NCBI GenBank assembly: GCA_001940645.1
Contig: MDVS01000052.1
Span: 1 to 12,778, forward strand
Direction of reading: 5' to 3'
From: Candidatus Heimdallarchaeota archaeon LC_3
GTDB lineage: Archaea > Asgardarchaeota > Heimdallarchaeia > Hodarchaeales > LC-3
Length of the DNA: 12,778 bases
The position numbers and the translations under genes are program-made. Positions 1 through 6,846 of this stretch are shown in pieces (the first letter of the stretch is position 1; the number at the start of each line of letters is the position of its first letter). The notes under the pieces were generated by a model. The model was not told the DNA's origin. It searched no databases and was given only the letters and a program-made list of their open reading frames with translations.

Positions 1-2
1 TC

Positions 3-158
3 CTTAAAGGTCGTGTAGTTCCGGTTAGAGGATTAATAAAGGTTAGAAAATATGTTCTGTTCGCGTGTATTCTCTCTCAATTAATAGGCAAGGTGAATTG
101 GATTAAAATCCACAAACGAAACAGATTTTCTTTAATTAAGCTCAATAAATTCATTTAA
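3..158 (+). CDS. Possible 3' end of an upstream gene (partial, unrecognised)
   Basis: One plus-strand frame is open from the window edge for 51 codons and stops with TAA at 156-158. The predicted tail is basic (ending in KLNKFI) and matches no family I recognise. The first 120 bases look less AT-rich than the DNA that follows, and a run of nine T residues begins six bases after the stop. Both fit the end of a transcribed unit. The other two plus frames stop within the first 20 bases. It could instead be the end of a non-coding RNA or chance; the missing upstream sequence would decide. Confidence 0.25.
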   Translation, partial: LKGRVVPVRGLIKVRKYVLFACILSQLIGKVNWIKIHKRNRFSLIKLNKFI

Positions 159-164
159 TATTTG

Positions 165-173
165 TTTTTTTTT
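165..173 (+). terminator. T-tract, candidate transcription terminator of the upstream unit
   Basis: Nine consecutive T residues lie just downstream of the TAA at 156-158, with further T-rich sequence on both sides. Archaeal transcription commonly ends on such U-tracts without a hairpin, and I see no stem directly upstream. Confidence 0.35.
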
Positions 174-628
174 CTTTATAGAGATTTTTCTACTTAAATT
201 ATGGCCTGTGCTTCATTTCAAAATATTTTTAAACGCTTGGCCATAAATGAGATATAAAAAATTTCTTTTTGCAATAGCCTATATATATATTAATAACTAA
301 TTTATGCTTGATTAAATTCTTACTAAATGAAGCTAATATAACAGCCCGAATCATAGAAAAAATTGATTTGAAAATTTTGAAAAATGGAATTATTAATTTT
401 CAATTTCTCTTCAAATGAAGATAAGTAGGGATAATTGGAAGTGTATTTACAAGAACTGAAATGATAGAGAAGATCATAGATTTTTATATGAATTTAGGCG
501 TGACGATGCGGATTAAGTAGCCTGATATTACTATATTAAAACATAGAAATATTTTTTTTGGGTTTTGTCAACAAAACTTTTGTCATAATGTAGCAAAATG
601 ATTAAGATTTTATTTATATTTAACCTAA

Positions 629-751
629 TTATTTACCATTTTGCTCAATTCTAGTTAATATGATAAATATTTTTTCTTTTTTTGAATACTTAGGTTCGTT
701 GGGAAGACCATTAAAGATATCAAAATCATAATCTCTTATCATTTCATCCAT
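629..751 (-). CDS. Doubtful small ORF, 40 residues, divergent from metF
   Basis: An ATG at 749-751 (minus strand) opens 40 codons to TAA at 629-631. The product is charged and has a mixed, protein-like composition (for example NGLPNEPKYSKKEK). It does not look like the low-complexity I/N/K/F string expected from random AT-rich DNA. An in-frame TGA lies three codons upstream, so the ORF cannot extend further. No ribosome site precedes it, and only 36 bases separate its start from the metF start. It may be a small gene, a remnant of a longer one, or chance. I assign no function. Confidence 0.2.
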   Translation of the reverse strand: MDEMIRDYDFDIFNGLPNEPKYSKKEKIFIILTRIEQNGK

Positions 752-787
752 TATTTCATATCATTACAACTACTTTGGAAAATTACT

Positions 788-1750
788 ATGAAAATACACG
801 AATACATTAAGGATCATCAAGGGGAACCTTTTATTAGTTTTGAACTTATTCCACCTAAAAGAGGTGCAAGATATCGAGACATTGAAGAGCGTATTGAAAT
901 TCTCAGTAGATTTAATCCCCCTTTTATCGATGTTACTACACATGCTTCAGAAATTATTTACCAAGAATCAAAATCTGGTATTAAAAAACTTTTCAAAAAG
1001 AAACGGCCAGGTACACATGGTATTTGTGCAATTATTCAACATAAGTTTGGGATTGAAGCAGTTCCACATATACTCTGTCGCGGGTTTACTCGCGAAGAAA
1101 CAGAAGATTTATGCATAGATCTACATTATTTAGGTATTAATAATGTGTTGGCAGTTCAGGGCGATGAAAGAGGTTATGAACCTCCGTATGTAAATGGAGG
1201 TCACAATCGTTATGCTAATGAACTGGTTTCCCAAATTAATAATCTCAAAGAAGGAATTTATCTTGATGAAGATTCTTTAAATGAGGAAACCTTTGATTTT
1301 TGTATCGGTGTTGGTGCTTACCCAGAAAAACATTATGAAGCTCCTAATATGGAATATGATTTACAATTTCTCAAGCAAAAAATTGATGCTGGAGCTTGTT
1401 ATATGGTTACACAGATGTTTTATGATAATCAAGCATTTAAATCATTTGTAAAACAAGCTTCTGATTTTGGGATAAATGCCCCTATTATCCCTGGATTGAA
1501 GGTTTTTACATCTAAAAAGCAATTAAACAGTCTTCCTAAAATTTTTCATATCAACATTCCCCCAGAACTTACAAAAAGGACGATGAAAGCTAATGATTCA
1601 AATATTTTAGATATCGGAATCAAATGGGCCGTTGAACAATGTAAAGACCTATTGGAATTTGGTGTTCCAGGTATTCACTTCTATGTTCTAGAGAATGCTT
1701 CTGTAGTTGCTAAAGTTATTGACCAATTGAAAGATAAGAAATTAATTTAG
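788..1750 (+). CDS. metF: 5,10-methylenetetrahydrofolate reductase
   Basis: A cytosolic flavoprotein, 320 residues, that reduces 5,10-methylene-THF to 5-methyl-THF, the methyl donor for the methionine synthase encoded next. It shows the family marks in order: SFELIPP near the N-terminus with the expected catalytic Glu at residue 19, LAVQGDE with Asp126 (equivalent to the LRGD motif), GAYPEKHYEAPN around 176-187, VTQMFYDN with Gln209, PIIPGLK near 232-238, and GVPGIHFYVLEN near the end. Length is normal for a single-domain MetF (about 290-320). The RPGTHGICAIIQ block and the PIIPGLK to PKIFHINIPPEL block recall Bacteroidota-type MetF from memory, which suggests a bacterial origin for the gene. 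The start ATG at 788 has only a weak GGAA about ten bases upstream. It is the first gene of an operon, with 13 bases to metH. Confidence 0.95.
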   Translation: MKIHEYIKDHQGEPFISFELIPPKRGARYRDIEERIEILSRFNPPFIDVTTHASEIIYQESKSGIKKLFKKKRPGTHGICAIIQHKFGIEAVPHILCRGFTREETEDLCIDLHYLGINNVLAVQGDERGYEPPYVNGGHNRYANELVSQINNLKEGIYLDEDSLNEETFDFCIGVGAYPEKHYEAPNMEYDLQFLKQKIDAGACYMVTQMFYDNQAFKSFVKQASDFGINAPIIPGLKVFTSKKQLNSLPKIFHINIPPELTKRTMKANDSNILDIGIKWAVEQCKDLLEFGVPGIHFYVLENASVVAKVIDQLKDKKLI

Positions 1751-1753
1751 GAG
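1749..1753 (+). promoter_or_regulatory. Ribosome binding site that sets the TTG start of metH
   Basis: AGGAG begins inside the metF stop codon and lies ten bases before the TTG at 1764. This supports TTG initiation and translational coupling of metH to metF, rather than initiation at the internal ATG at residue 20. Confidence 0.6.
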
Positions 1754-1763
1754 AATTAAATAT

Positions 1764-4301
1764 TTGAATCAATTAATAACTGAATCAGAATTATCTATTA
1801 CTACACGTCTACAAACTTTAATGAATCAACGAATTGTGATCATTGATGGAGCTATGGGGACTGCAATACAGGATTTTAATTTATCTGCTGATGATTTTGG
1901 TGGCCCTCAATACGAAGGGTGCAATGAATATCTAGTTATTTCAAAACCTGAAGTCATTAAAAAGATTCATTTGGATTATCTTGAAGCCGGGGCCGATATT
2001 ATAGAAACCAATACTTTTGGTGCCACAAGTGTGGTGCTCGATGAATATCAACTAGGGGATCAAGCTTTTGAAATTAATAAACAAGCAGCTAGGATAGCAA
2101 AAGAAGTAGCAAGTAAGTTTACTGATCGTTTTGTAGCTGGTTCCATAGGTCCTACAACAAAAAGTCTTATTGTCACAGGAGGAATTACCTTTGATGAACT
2201 ACGTGATAGTTATTATCAACAGGCAGCAGGATTATTAGCAGGTGGGGTAGATTTATTTTTTATAGAAACAGGCCAAGATACCTTAAATATGAAGGCTGCT
2301 TTAGTAGCAGTTCAACAAGTCTGTCAAGAACAACAAGTCAATCGGCCAATTTTTCTCTCTGGAAGTATACTTGAACAAGGTGCTATGTTAGCCGGTCAAG
2401 AAATTGAAGCTTTTTTCACAAGCTTGCGATATAGTCAACCTTTTGCCATCGGTATGAATTGCGCTGTTGGACCTAAAGACATGTACCCACATTTACAACA
2501 GCTCAATGAGTTAAGTGATCTACCTGTGTTTATATTTCCTAATGCAGGTCTTCCAAACACTGAAGGACAATATGAGGAAACACCTGAAATGTTCACCAAA
2601 AATATTACTCCCTATTTAAAAAATGGCTGGGTGAATTTAGTTGGAGGTTGTTGTGGTACAACAGCTAAGCATATAAAATTACTTAAACAAGCAACAGAAG
2701 GAATAATTCCCCGAAAATTTGAGAAAAAGCAATCTTTATTTCAGGTTTCCGGTGTCGATCGTGTTACTCCTGATGAGAAACAAAGACCAATATTTGTAGG
2801 GGAACGAACCAATGTTCAAGGCAGTCGTAAGTTCAAAGATCTTATTAGAAATGGTGATTTTGATAAAGCCTTATCCATAGCTAAACAACAAGTATTAACA
2901 GGGGCACAAATTATTGATATATGCTTAGAAGACACTGAAGTTAATGAAATAGATACCATAAATGATTTTTATTCCCGTGTCGTAAAAGCTGTGAAAGTCC
3001 CTATTATGATTGATTCAACTGATCCAGAGGCAATTGAAGTAGCTTTAAAGCATTTACAGGGGAAGGGTATTATTAATTCTATTAATTTAGAAAGTGGTAC
3101 TGAAAGAATTGATAAAATTGTTCCATTAGTAAAAAAATATGGCGCATCTGTTGTTGTTGGTCTTATAGATGAACAAGGAATGGCTGTCACCTATGAAAGA
3201 AAGATAGAGGTAGCAGAACGGTTATATAATCTCTTAACAACAACCTATGGATTAGCAGATGAAGATTTAATTTTTGATCCATTAGTATTTACTGTAGACA
3301 ACACAGATCCTACATATCAAGATAGTCCAAAAGCAACTATTGATACAATAAAGACACTAAAAGAAAGGTTTCCAGCCTGTTTAACAATTCTTGGTGTTTC
3401 TAATGTTTCATTCGGATTACCGGGAGCAGGTCGCGAAGTATTAAATTCTGTTTATCTCTATCATGCTACACAAGCAGGATTAGACTTAGCAATAATTAAT
3501 CCAGCTACCATTAAACGATATAATTCCCTGGAAGAAGAAGAAATAAAACTTGTAAACACACTGCTATTCAACAAAACTGTGGATGCGATTCAAACCTTTA
3601 GTAATAAATACAAACAAACAGTACCAAAAGATGATAGACTTTTGGTTAATTTATCTCCTGAAGAATTTATTCATCGTGCAATTGTTTTAGGAGACCATGA
3701 TAGATTAGAAGAAACAATAGTTTCACTTCTTAATAAATACCCTGCTTTAGAAATTATAAGTAATATTTTAATGAAGGCAATGGATGAAGTGGGTGAATTA
3801 TTTGGTGATGGTAAACTTATTGTTACTGAAGTTCTTCAAAGTGCTGAAGTTATGAAAGCTACTATTGATCGTGTGCAGCCACATATTCCTCAAAAGGATT
3901 TAGGAATCAAAAAGAAGATTATTGTGGCTACAGTAAAGGGAGACGTACATGACATTGGTAAAAATTTAGTAAAAATTATTTTTACTAGTAATGGGTTTGA
4001 GGTTATTGATTTGGGAATTAAAGTTGATAGTCCAGCAATAATACGAGCAGTAAAAGATCATAAACCTGATGCAATAGGATTAAGTGGATTATTAATAAAA
4101 AGTGCAAAACAAATGGTTATAACGGCTGAAAGTTTAAGTGCTAACAATATTACTATACCGCTTATGGTTGGAGGAGCAGCTTTGACAAAACGCTTTGCTG
4201 AGACTCAGATTCAAGATGCTTATAAAGGAAAAATTCATTACGCTAAGGATGCGATGACTGGCTTATCAATGTTACAGAATATTTTTCCAAGAGCAAGTTA
4301 G
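1764..4301 (+). CDS. metH: Cobalamin-dependent methionine synthase, lacking the C-terminal reactivation domain
   Basis: Transfers a methyl group from 5-methyl-THF through cobalamin to homocysteine. Domains in 845 residues: homocysteine-binding barrel (about 15-310) with zinc ligands Cys233 in GMNCAVGP and Cys296-Cys297 in GGCCGTT; pterin-binding barrel (about 340-600) opening with FVGERTNVQGSRKF, then MIDST at 415-419 and GVSNVSFGLPG near 544-554; helical cobalamin cap (about 635-710); Rossmann cobalamin domain (about 715-845) with D727-V-H729-D-I-G732, where His729 is the lower axial cobalt ligand, GLSGLLIKS at 772-780 and VGGAALTKR near 802-810. The protein ends after the cobalamin domain, whereas E. 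coli MetH (about 1227 residues) continues into the AdoMet-binding reactivation domain. Here that domain is the next gene. TTG start, supported by AGGAG ten bases upstream. Central gene of the metF-metH operon. Confidence 0.95.
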   Translation: MNQLITESELSITTRLQTLMNQRIVIIDGAMGTAIQDFNLSADDFGGPQYEGCNEYLVISKPEVIKKIHLDYLEAGADIIETNTFGATSVVLDEYQLGDQAFEINKQAARIAKEVASKFTDRFVAGSIGPTTKSLIVTGGITFDELRDSYYQQAAGLLAGGVDLFFIETGQDTLNMKAALVAVQQVCQEQQVNRPIFLSGSILEQGAMLAGQEIEAFFTSLRYSQPFAIGMNCAVGPKDMYPHLQQLNELSDLPVFIFPNAGLPNTEGQYEETPEMFTKNITPYLKNGWVNLVGGCCGTTAKHIKLLKQATEGIIPRKFEKKQSLFQVSGVDRVTPDEKQRPIFVGERTNVQGSRKFKDLIRNGDFDKALSIAKQQVLTGAQIIDICLEDTEVNEIDTINDFYSRVVKAVKVPIMIDSTDPEAIEVALKHLQGKGIINSINLESGTERIDKIVPLVKKYGASVVVGLIDEQGMAVTYERKIEVAERLYNLLTTTYGLADEDLIFDPLVFTVDNTDPTYQDSPKATIDTIKTLKERFPACLTILGVSNVSFGLPGAGREVLNSVYLYHATQAGLDLAIINPATIKRYNSLEEEEIKLVNTLLFNKTVDAIQTFSNKYKQTVPKDDRLLVNLSPEEFIHRAIVLGDHDRLEETIVSLLNKYPALEIISNILMKAMDEVGELFGDGKLIVTEVLQSAEVMKATIDRVQPHIPQKDLGIKKKIIVATVKGDVHDIGKNLVKIIFTSNGFEVIDLGIKVDSPAIIRAVKDHKPDAIGLSGLLIKSAKQMVITAESLSANNITIPLMVGGAALTKRFAETQIQDAYKGKIHYAKDAMTGLSMLQNIFPRAS

Positions 4302-4311
4302 TGAATTATTT

Positions 4312-5130
4312 GTGACGAAACCAATCATTCCTATTTTATCAGACTTACCGGCTCCTCCAGATTATCAACTTCATAGTAAAGAAGATTATTCTTTTACTGA
4401 GATTTGGAAATTAATTGGAACCAAGATGTTTCATAACAAAATATTGGGATATAAAGGTAATTTTAATCTTGATTTAGAAAATAGTGTTCAATCCGCAGTT
4501 ACGCTAAATGACCAATTAAACCGTGTCAAAGAATATATATTATCAAATAATTTTAATCTCATGCAACCTAAAGCCACATGGCAGTTTTTCAAAACAAAAA
4601 TAGTTGATGAAAATCTTTTAATAGTAGAAAAATCATCCAATGAGGTTTTACAATCATTTATTTTTCCCAGACAAAATAAAGGAAAAAAATTGTGCTTGAT
4701 TGATTATCTTAACCCGAAAGCTGATTCAATAGCGTTCTATGCATGTACATCTGGTAATAAAGTAAGTGAATTAGCAAATATTTGGATTGATGAAGGGAGA
4801 TATCAAGATTCATTTATTTTACAGGGATTAGCATTAGCAACTGCTGAGGCATTAGCTGAATTTGTTCACAAAGAAATTCGATCTTCATGGGGATTTCCAG
4901 ATCGATTTAATATAACTTTAGAAGAAATAATGCTAGCAAAATATCGAGGATGTCGATATAGTTTTGGATATCCTGCTTGTCCAAATTTGGAGGATCAAAA
5001 GAAATTATGGCAATTACTAAGACCAGAAAGAATTAAAATGGAACTTACCGAGGGATATATGATGGATCCAGAAGCATCAGTATCAGCTTTGGTATTCCAC
5101 CACCCAGAAGCTAAGTATTTTAGTGTTTAG
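4312..5130 (+). CDS. Stand-alone MetH reactivation (AdoMet-binding) domain protein
   Basis: A 272-residue protein equivalent to the C-terminal activation domain of full-length MetH, which binds S-adenosylmethionine and supports reductive methylation of inactive cob(II)alamin. The evidence is the C-terminal half: RGCRYSFGYPACP (212-224) corresponds to the RxxxGYPACP signature, followed by ELTEGYMMDPEASVSALV, a final HHPEAKYFSV, and FPRQNKGKKLCLIDY near 118-132. The first 80 residues are a helical lead-in. It starts with GTG ten bases after the metH stop in another frame. The frame above the GTG is open back to a TGA at 4255 but offers no better start. A similar split is known in Thermotoga, where MetH and its reactivation domain are separate genes. 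It probably docks on the 845-residue MetH. No strong ribosome site is visible. Confidence 0.9.
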   Translation: MTKPIIPILSDLPAPPDYQLHSKEDYSFTEIWKLIGTKMFHNKILGYKGNFNLDLENSVQSAVTLNDQLNRVKEYILSNNFNLMQPKATWQFFKTKIVDENLLIVEKSSNEVLQSFIFPRQNKGKKLCLIDYLNPKADSIAFYACTSGNKVSELANIWIDEGRYQDSFILQGLALATAEALAEFVHKEIRSSWGFPDRFNITLEEIMLAKYRGCRYSFGYPACPNLEDQKKLWQLLRPERIKMELTEGYMMDPEASVSALVFHHPEAKYFSV

Positions 5131-5137
5131 AAAAAAC

Positions 5138-5144
5138 TTTTTTT
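5138..5144 (+). terminator. T-tract terminator of the methionine operon
   Basis: Seven T residues start eight bases after the stop codon of the reactivation-domain gene, followed by more T-rich sequence up to 5160. There is no clear stem. The position between two convergent genes fits termination; the opposite strand carries a T-rich stretch around 5207-5220 that could serve the facing gene. Confidence 0.4.
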
Positions 5145-5237
5145 CAATTTCTTTATTTTACAAAAAATAAACTATCTCTAAGTTAACTATGTAAAGAATT
5201 TTAATAAAGAAAAATAAGGGTTAAATCAGCTTCTACT

Positions 5238-5939
5238 TTAGAAAGGTAGGAAAGGTTGTATTAGAGAAGCTAATAGTCCAATTTCCCTATTTTGAGTATA
5301 AACTACTCCTGGTCCAGTATAACGGATAACAAATCCTTCTCCACCAAGTACAAAGCTCTTTCTTCCACCTACTTTGCTTATTTTGTGTTGCATATCAGCA
5401 GTGTAAGCCATCATAACACCTGTATCTACGACAAATTCTTTTCCTGCTTCTATTTCATGTCTTTCAACCATTCCATACCCCCCAAACCAAACGTCTCCAT
5501 CTGCTTCTGCTGTAACAGTAGTTTGAAAAAGACCTTCTCCACCAAATAATTGTTTACCAGAAGCTTTTGTTGATACAGCAATGCTTGTTGTACCACAAAT
5601 ATAAGCATCTCGGCTTAAAACCCATTGTTCACCTTGTTTCATGTGTAAATGGATTATATCACCAGGTGCTCCATGAGAAAAAGACACTTTTCCGGAATTA
5701 GCTCCATCTGGGAGTGTGAAATAATTTTGGAACATTGATTCTCCACCGAACATTCTCTTTATACCCTTCCTTATTCCTCCAGAGGATTTAGTAGTCATTT
5801 CAATATGTCCATCCATATATATCATAGCCCCACCTTCAGCAACAACTTGTTGCCCGGGTTTATCTAAAAAGATTTCCACTGAAGCGAAAGATGGACTTCC
5901 TCTAATTTCATATTTCAAAAACGATTCTTTTTCTGACAT
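5238..5939 (-). CDS. AIM24 / TIGR00266 family protein
   Basis: A 233-residue protein of the AIM24 (DUF124) family, a beta-rich fold found in bacteria, archaea and mitochondria. No biochemical activity is firmly assigned for the prokaryotic members. Family marks are AEGGAMIYMDG near 34-44, FGGESMFQNYFTLP near 65, the related FGGEGLFQTTVTAEADG in the middle, VDTGVMMAY, and GEGFVIRYTGPGVVYTQNR at the end. The three related FGGES/FGGEG/LGGEG segments reflect the internal repeat of the fold. It has no signal peptide or membrane helix, so it is probably cytosolic. I place the start at the ATG (5937-5939). The frame extends 13 codons further to a TTG at 5978, but those residues are not family-like. 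It stands alone, convergent with the methionine operon and divergent from the small membrane protein gene. Confidence 0.85.
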   Translation of the reverse strand: MSEKESFLKYEIRGSPSFASVEIFLDKPGQQVVAEGGAMIYMDGHIEMTTKSSGGIRKGIKRMFGGESMFQNYFTLPDGANSGKVSFSHGAPGDIIHLHMKQGEQWVLSRDAYICGTTSIAVSTKASGKQLFGGEGLFQTTVTAEADGDVWFGGYGMVERHEIEAGKEFVVDTGVMMAYTADMQHKISKVGGRKSFVLGGEGFVIRYTGPGVVYTQNREIGLLASLIQPFLPF

Positions 5940-6009
5940 TATTTTAACACCAATGTTTAAGATTTTGTTAACGCACAAACTTCGGATATGTTTTTCTTAA
6001 GAAATTTGA

Positions 6010-6028
6010 TTATAAAATGATTATAAAG
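6010..6028 (-). promoter_or_regulatory. Candidate promoter of the AIM24 family gene (TATA-like)
   Basis: Read on the minus strand, two overlapping TATA-like boxes (CTTTATAATC and TTTTATAATC) lie about 70-90 bases upstream of the chosen ATG. They would place a start of transcription near 5985-5995 if an archaeal TATA box is used. They also contain TATAAT, so a bacterial -10 element is an alternative reading. Confidence 0.3.
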
Positions 6029-6095
6029 AGTAACTTAATTAACATGTTTGAATATTTTTAGTTTTAAATATTGATAAGATTACCTATTTCAGACC

Positions 6096-6101
6096 TATAA
6101 T
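6096..6101 (+). promoter_or_regulatory. Candidate promoter element of the small membrane protein gene
   Basis: TATAAT sits 21 bases before the ATG at 6123. As an archaeal TATA box this would give an almost leaderless transcript. As a bacterial -10 it pairs with TTGATA at 6071-6076 (spacing 19), but would start inside or at the coding sequence. No ribosome site precedes the ATG, which favours the leaderless reading. Confidence 0.3.
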
Positions 6102-6122
6102 AATTTAAATCTGTGGTTTCTT

Positions 6123-6563
6123 ATGGGAAATAATATTAGCAATTTAGGATATACAAGTTTTTTTTTATTCGGAATTCTTCTGATACTAACAGGATCATCA
6201 TTGCTGTTTATTCTTGATATTCTAAATTCCACCAATTTCGGACTAATTAGTGGGATAATTTTAGGTGGATTTCTTATTTTGGCAGTTTGTATAAATTGGT
6301 TAAGGAATTTATTAAAATTGCACCATATTATCAAAGATATTATTAATTTTCTAGGATTTATTTTAATAATCCTTGGAAGCTGGTTTCTTTTGATTCGAAC
6401 AATTGCTCTTCCACCAAATTTTGAACCAAATGACATTGGAATTTACTGGTTTACCCAATCTTTTAATCTATTATGGTCTTTTTTACCAGTTATCGTAATA
6501 TTTTTTGGTTTTTATTTATATAAAATAGCTGAATACTTCCCAAAAAAGGAAGATGAAAGGTAA
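6123..6563 (+). CDS. Small four-helix membrane protein, function unknown
   Basis: A 146-residue protein I do not recognise. Four hydrophobic segments are predicted at about 11-31, 38-58, 73-93 and 116-134. The loop between helices 2 and 3 is basic (RNLLKLHHIIKD), and the C-terminal tail is charged (FPKKEDER). Both ends therefore probably face the cytoplasm. The loop between helices 3 and 4 is about 20 residues, with prolines and acidic residues (PPNFEPND). It lies on the same strand as the peptide transporter, 283 bases ahead of it, with a T-tract and a separate promoter candidate between, so it is probably not in that operon. Its layout resembles the membrane insertion in DppF (see findings). 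A minus-strand ORF over the same bases looks like a shadow. Confidence 0.7.
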   Translation: MGNNISNLGYTSFFLFGILLILTGSSLLFILDILNSTNFGLISGIILGGFLILAVCINWLRNLLKLHHIIKDIINFLGFILIILGSWFLLIRTIALPPNFEPNDIGIYWFTQSFNLLWSFLPVIVIFFGFYLYKIAEYFPKKEDER

Positions 6564-6578
6564 AATCTTTATTATTTA

Positions 6579-6585
6579 TTTTTTT
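6579..6585 (+). terminator. T-tract after the small membrane protein gene
   Basis: Seven T residues, 16 bases downstream of the stop codon, within a T-rich stretch. This is a plausible U-tract terminator separating this gene from the transporter operon. The rest of the 283-base gap up to 6846 has no ORF of note. Confidence 0.35.
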
Positions 6586-6799
6586 AAAGCTAAATCAACT
6601 TTATGAAATAGATTCTCAGAGTAATTTTCAAATGAAGATCTTCTATGTCGTATAAAGTAAAATCTAATCTTAATGAATTGTAATTTTAATTTTTTGCATC
6701 AAACTTACACTATAAGTTACTAAAAATTCTTAAAAATCATCAATTAAATATGCAAATCTAACAATATTTTTCTTAAAAACCAATAATTTAAGATTTTTC

Positions 6800-6837
6800 T
6801 TTTATAATTAGAACAAATCATTGCTTCTTATTAAGGA
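6800..6837 (+). promoter_or_regulatory. Candidate promoter and ribosome site of the peptide transporter operon
   Basis: CTTTTATAAT at 6799-6808 is a TATA-like box about 40 bases ahead of the dppB start. It would place transcription initiation near 6830 under archaeal spacing. AAGGA at 6833-6837 is nine bases before the ATG and is a plausible ribosome site. A bacterial -10 reading is possible, but no good -35 is seen. Confidence 0.4.
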
Positions 6838-6846
6838 TTTACTATT

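Larger units (their letters stand above)
159..787. other. Long AT-rich intergenic region upstream of metF
   Basis: There is no convincing gene in this stretch. It holds an 8-bp inverted repeat (TTATGGCC at 199-206, GGCCATAA at 239-246), a compact dyad GTTTTG-TCAA-CAAAAC at 562-577, and a 9-bp inverted repeat (AGCAAAATG at 592-600, CATTTTGCT at 637-645). The last one flanks a TATA-like stretch, TTTATATTTA, at 613-622. The leader sequence must contain the metF promoter, but no single candidate stands out. I see no cobalamin or SAM riboswitch core. A 40-codon ORF on the minus strand (629-751) is listed separately. Confidence 0.6.

Noticed and set aside
1..120. Possible tRNA, from a D-arm-like GTAGTTCCGGTTAGAGG and a later GGATTAAAATCC
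   Set aside because: The second element pairs with a loop of only four bases, not the seven-base T-loop, the D stem pairs poorly, and no acceptor stem can be closed.
159..787. SAM or cobalamin riboswitch ahead of the methionine operon
   Set aside because: No conserved riboswitch core or set of paired stems could be found in this AT-rich stretch.
4290..4320. Programmed frameshift joining metH to the reactivation domain
   Set aside because: A stop, a ten-base gap and a separate GTG lie exactly at the domain boundary, and no slippery run is present; separate genes are simpler.
5940..5978. Longer AIM24 protein starting at the TTG at 5978
   Set aside because: The 13 added residues are not like the family N-terminus, and an ATG follows directly before the conserved part.
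6095..6436. 113-residue minus-strand ORF opposite the small membrane protein
   Set aside because: It overlaps the hydrophobic plus-strand gene in antisense and its composition (many I, N, P, R, K) is what the complement of a membrane-protein gene gives; it has no start signal or family match.
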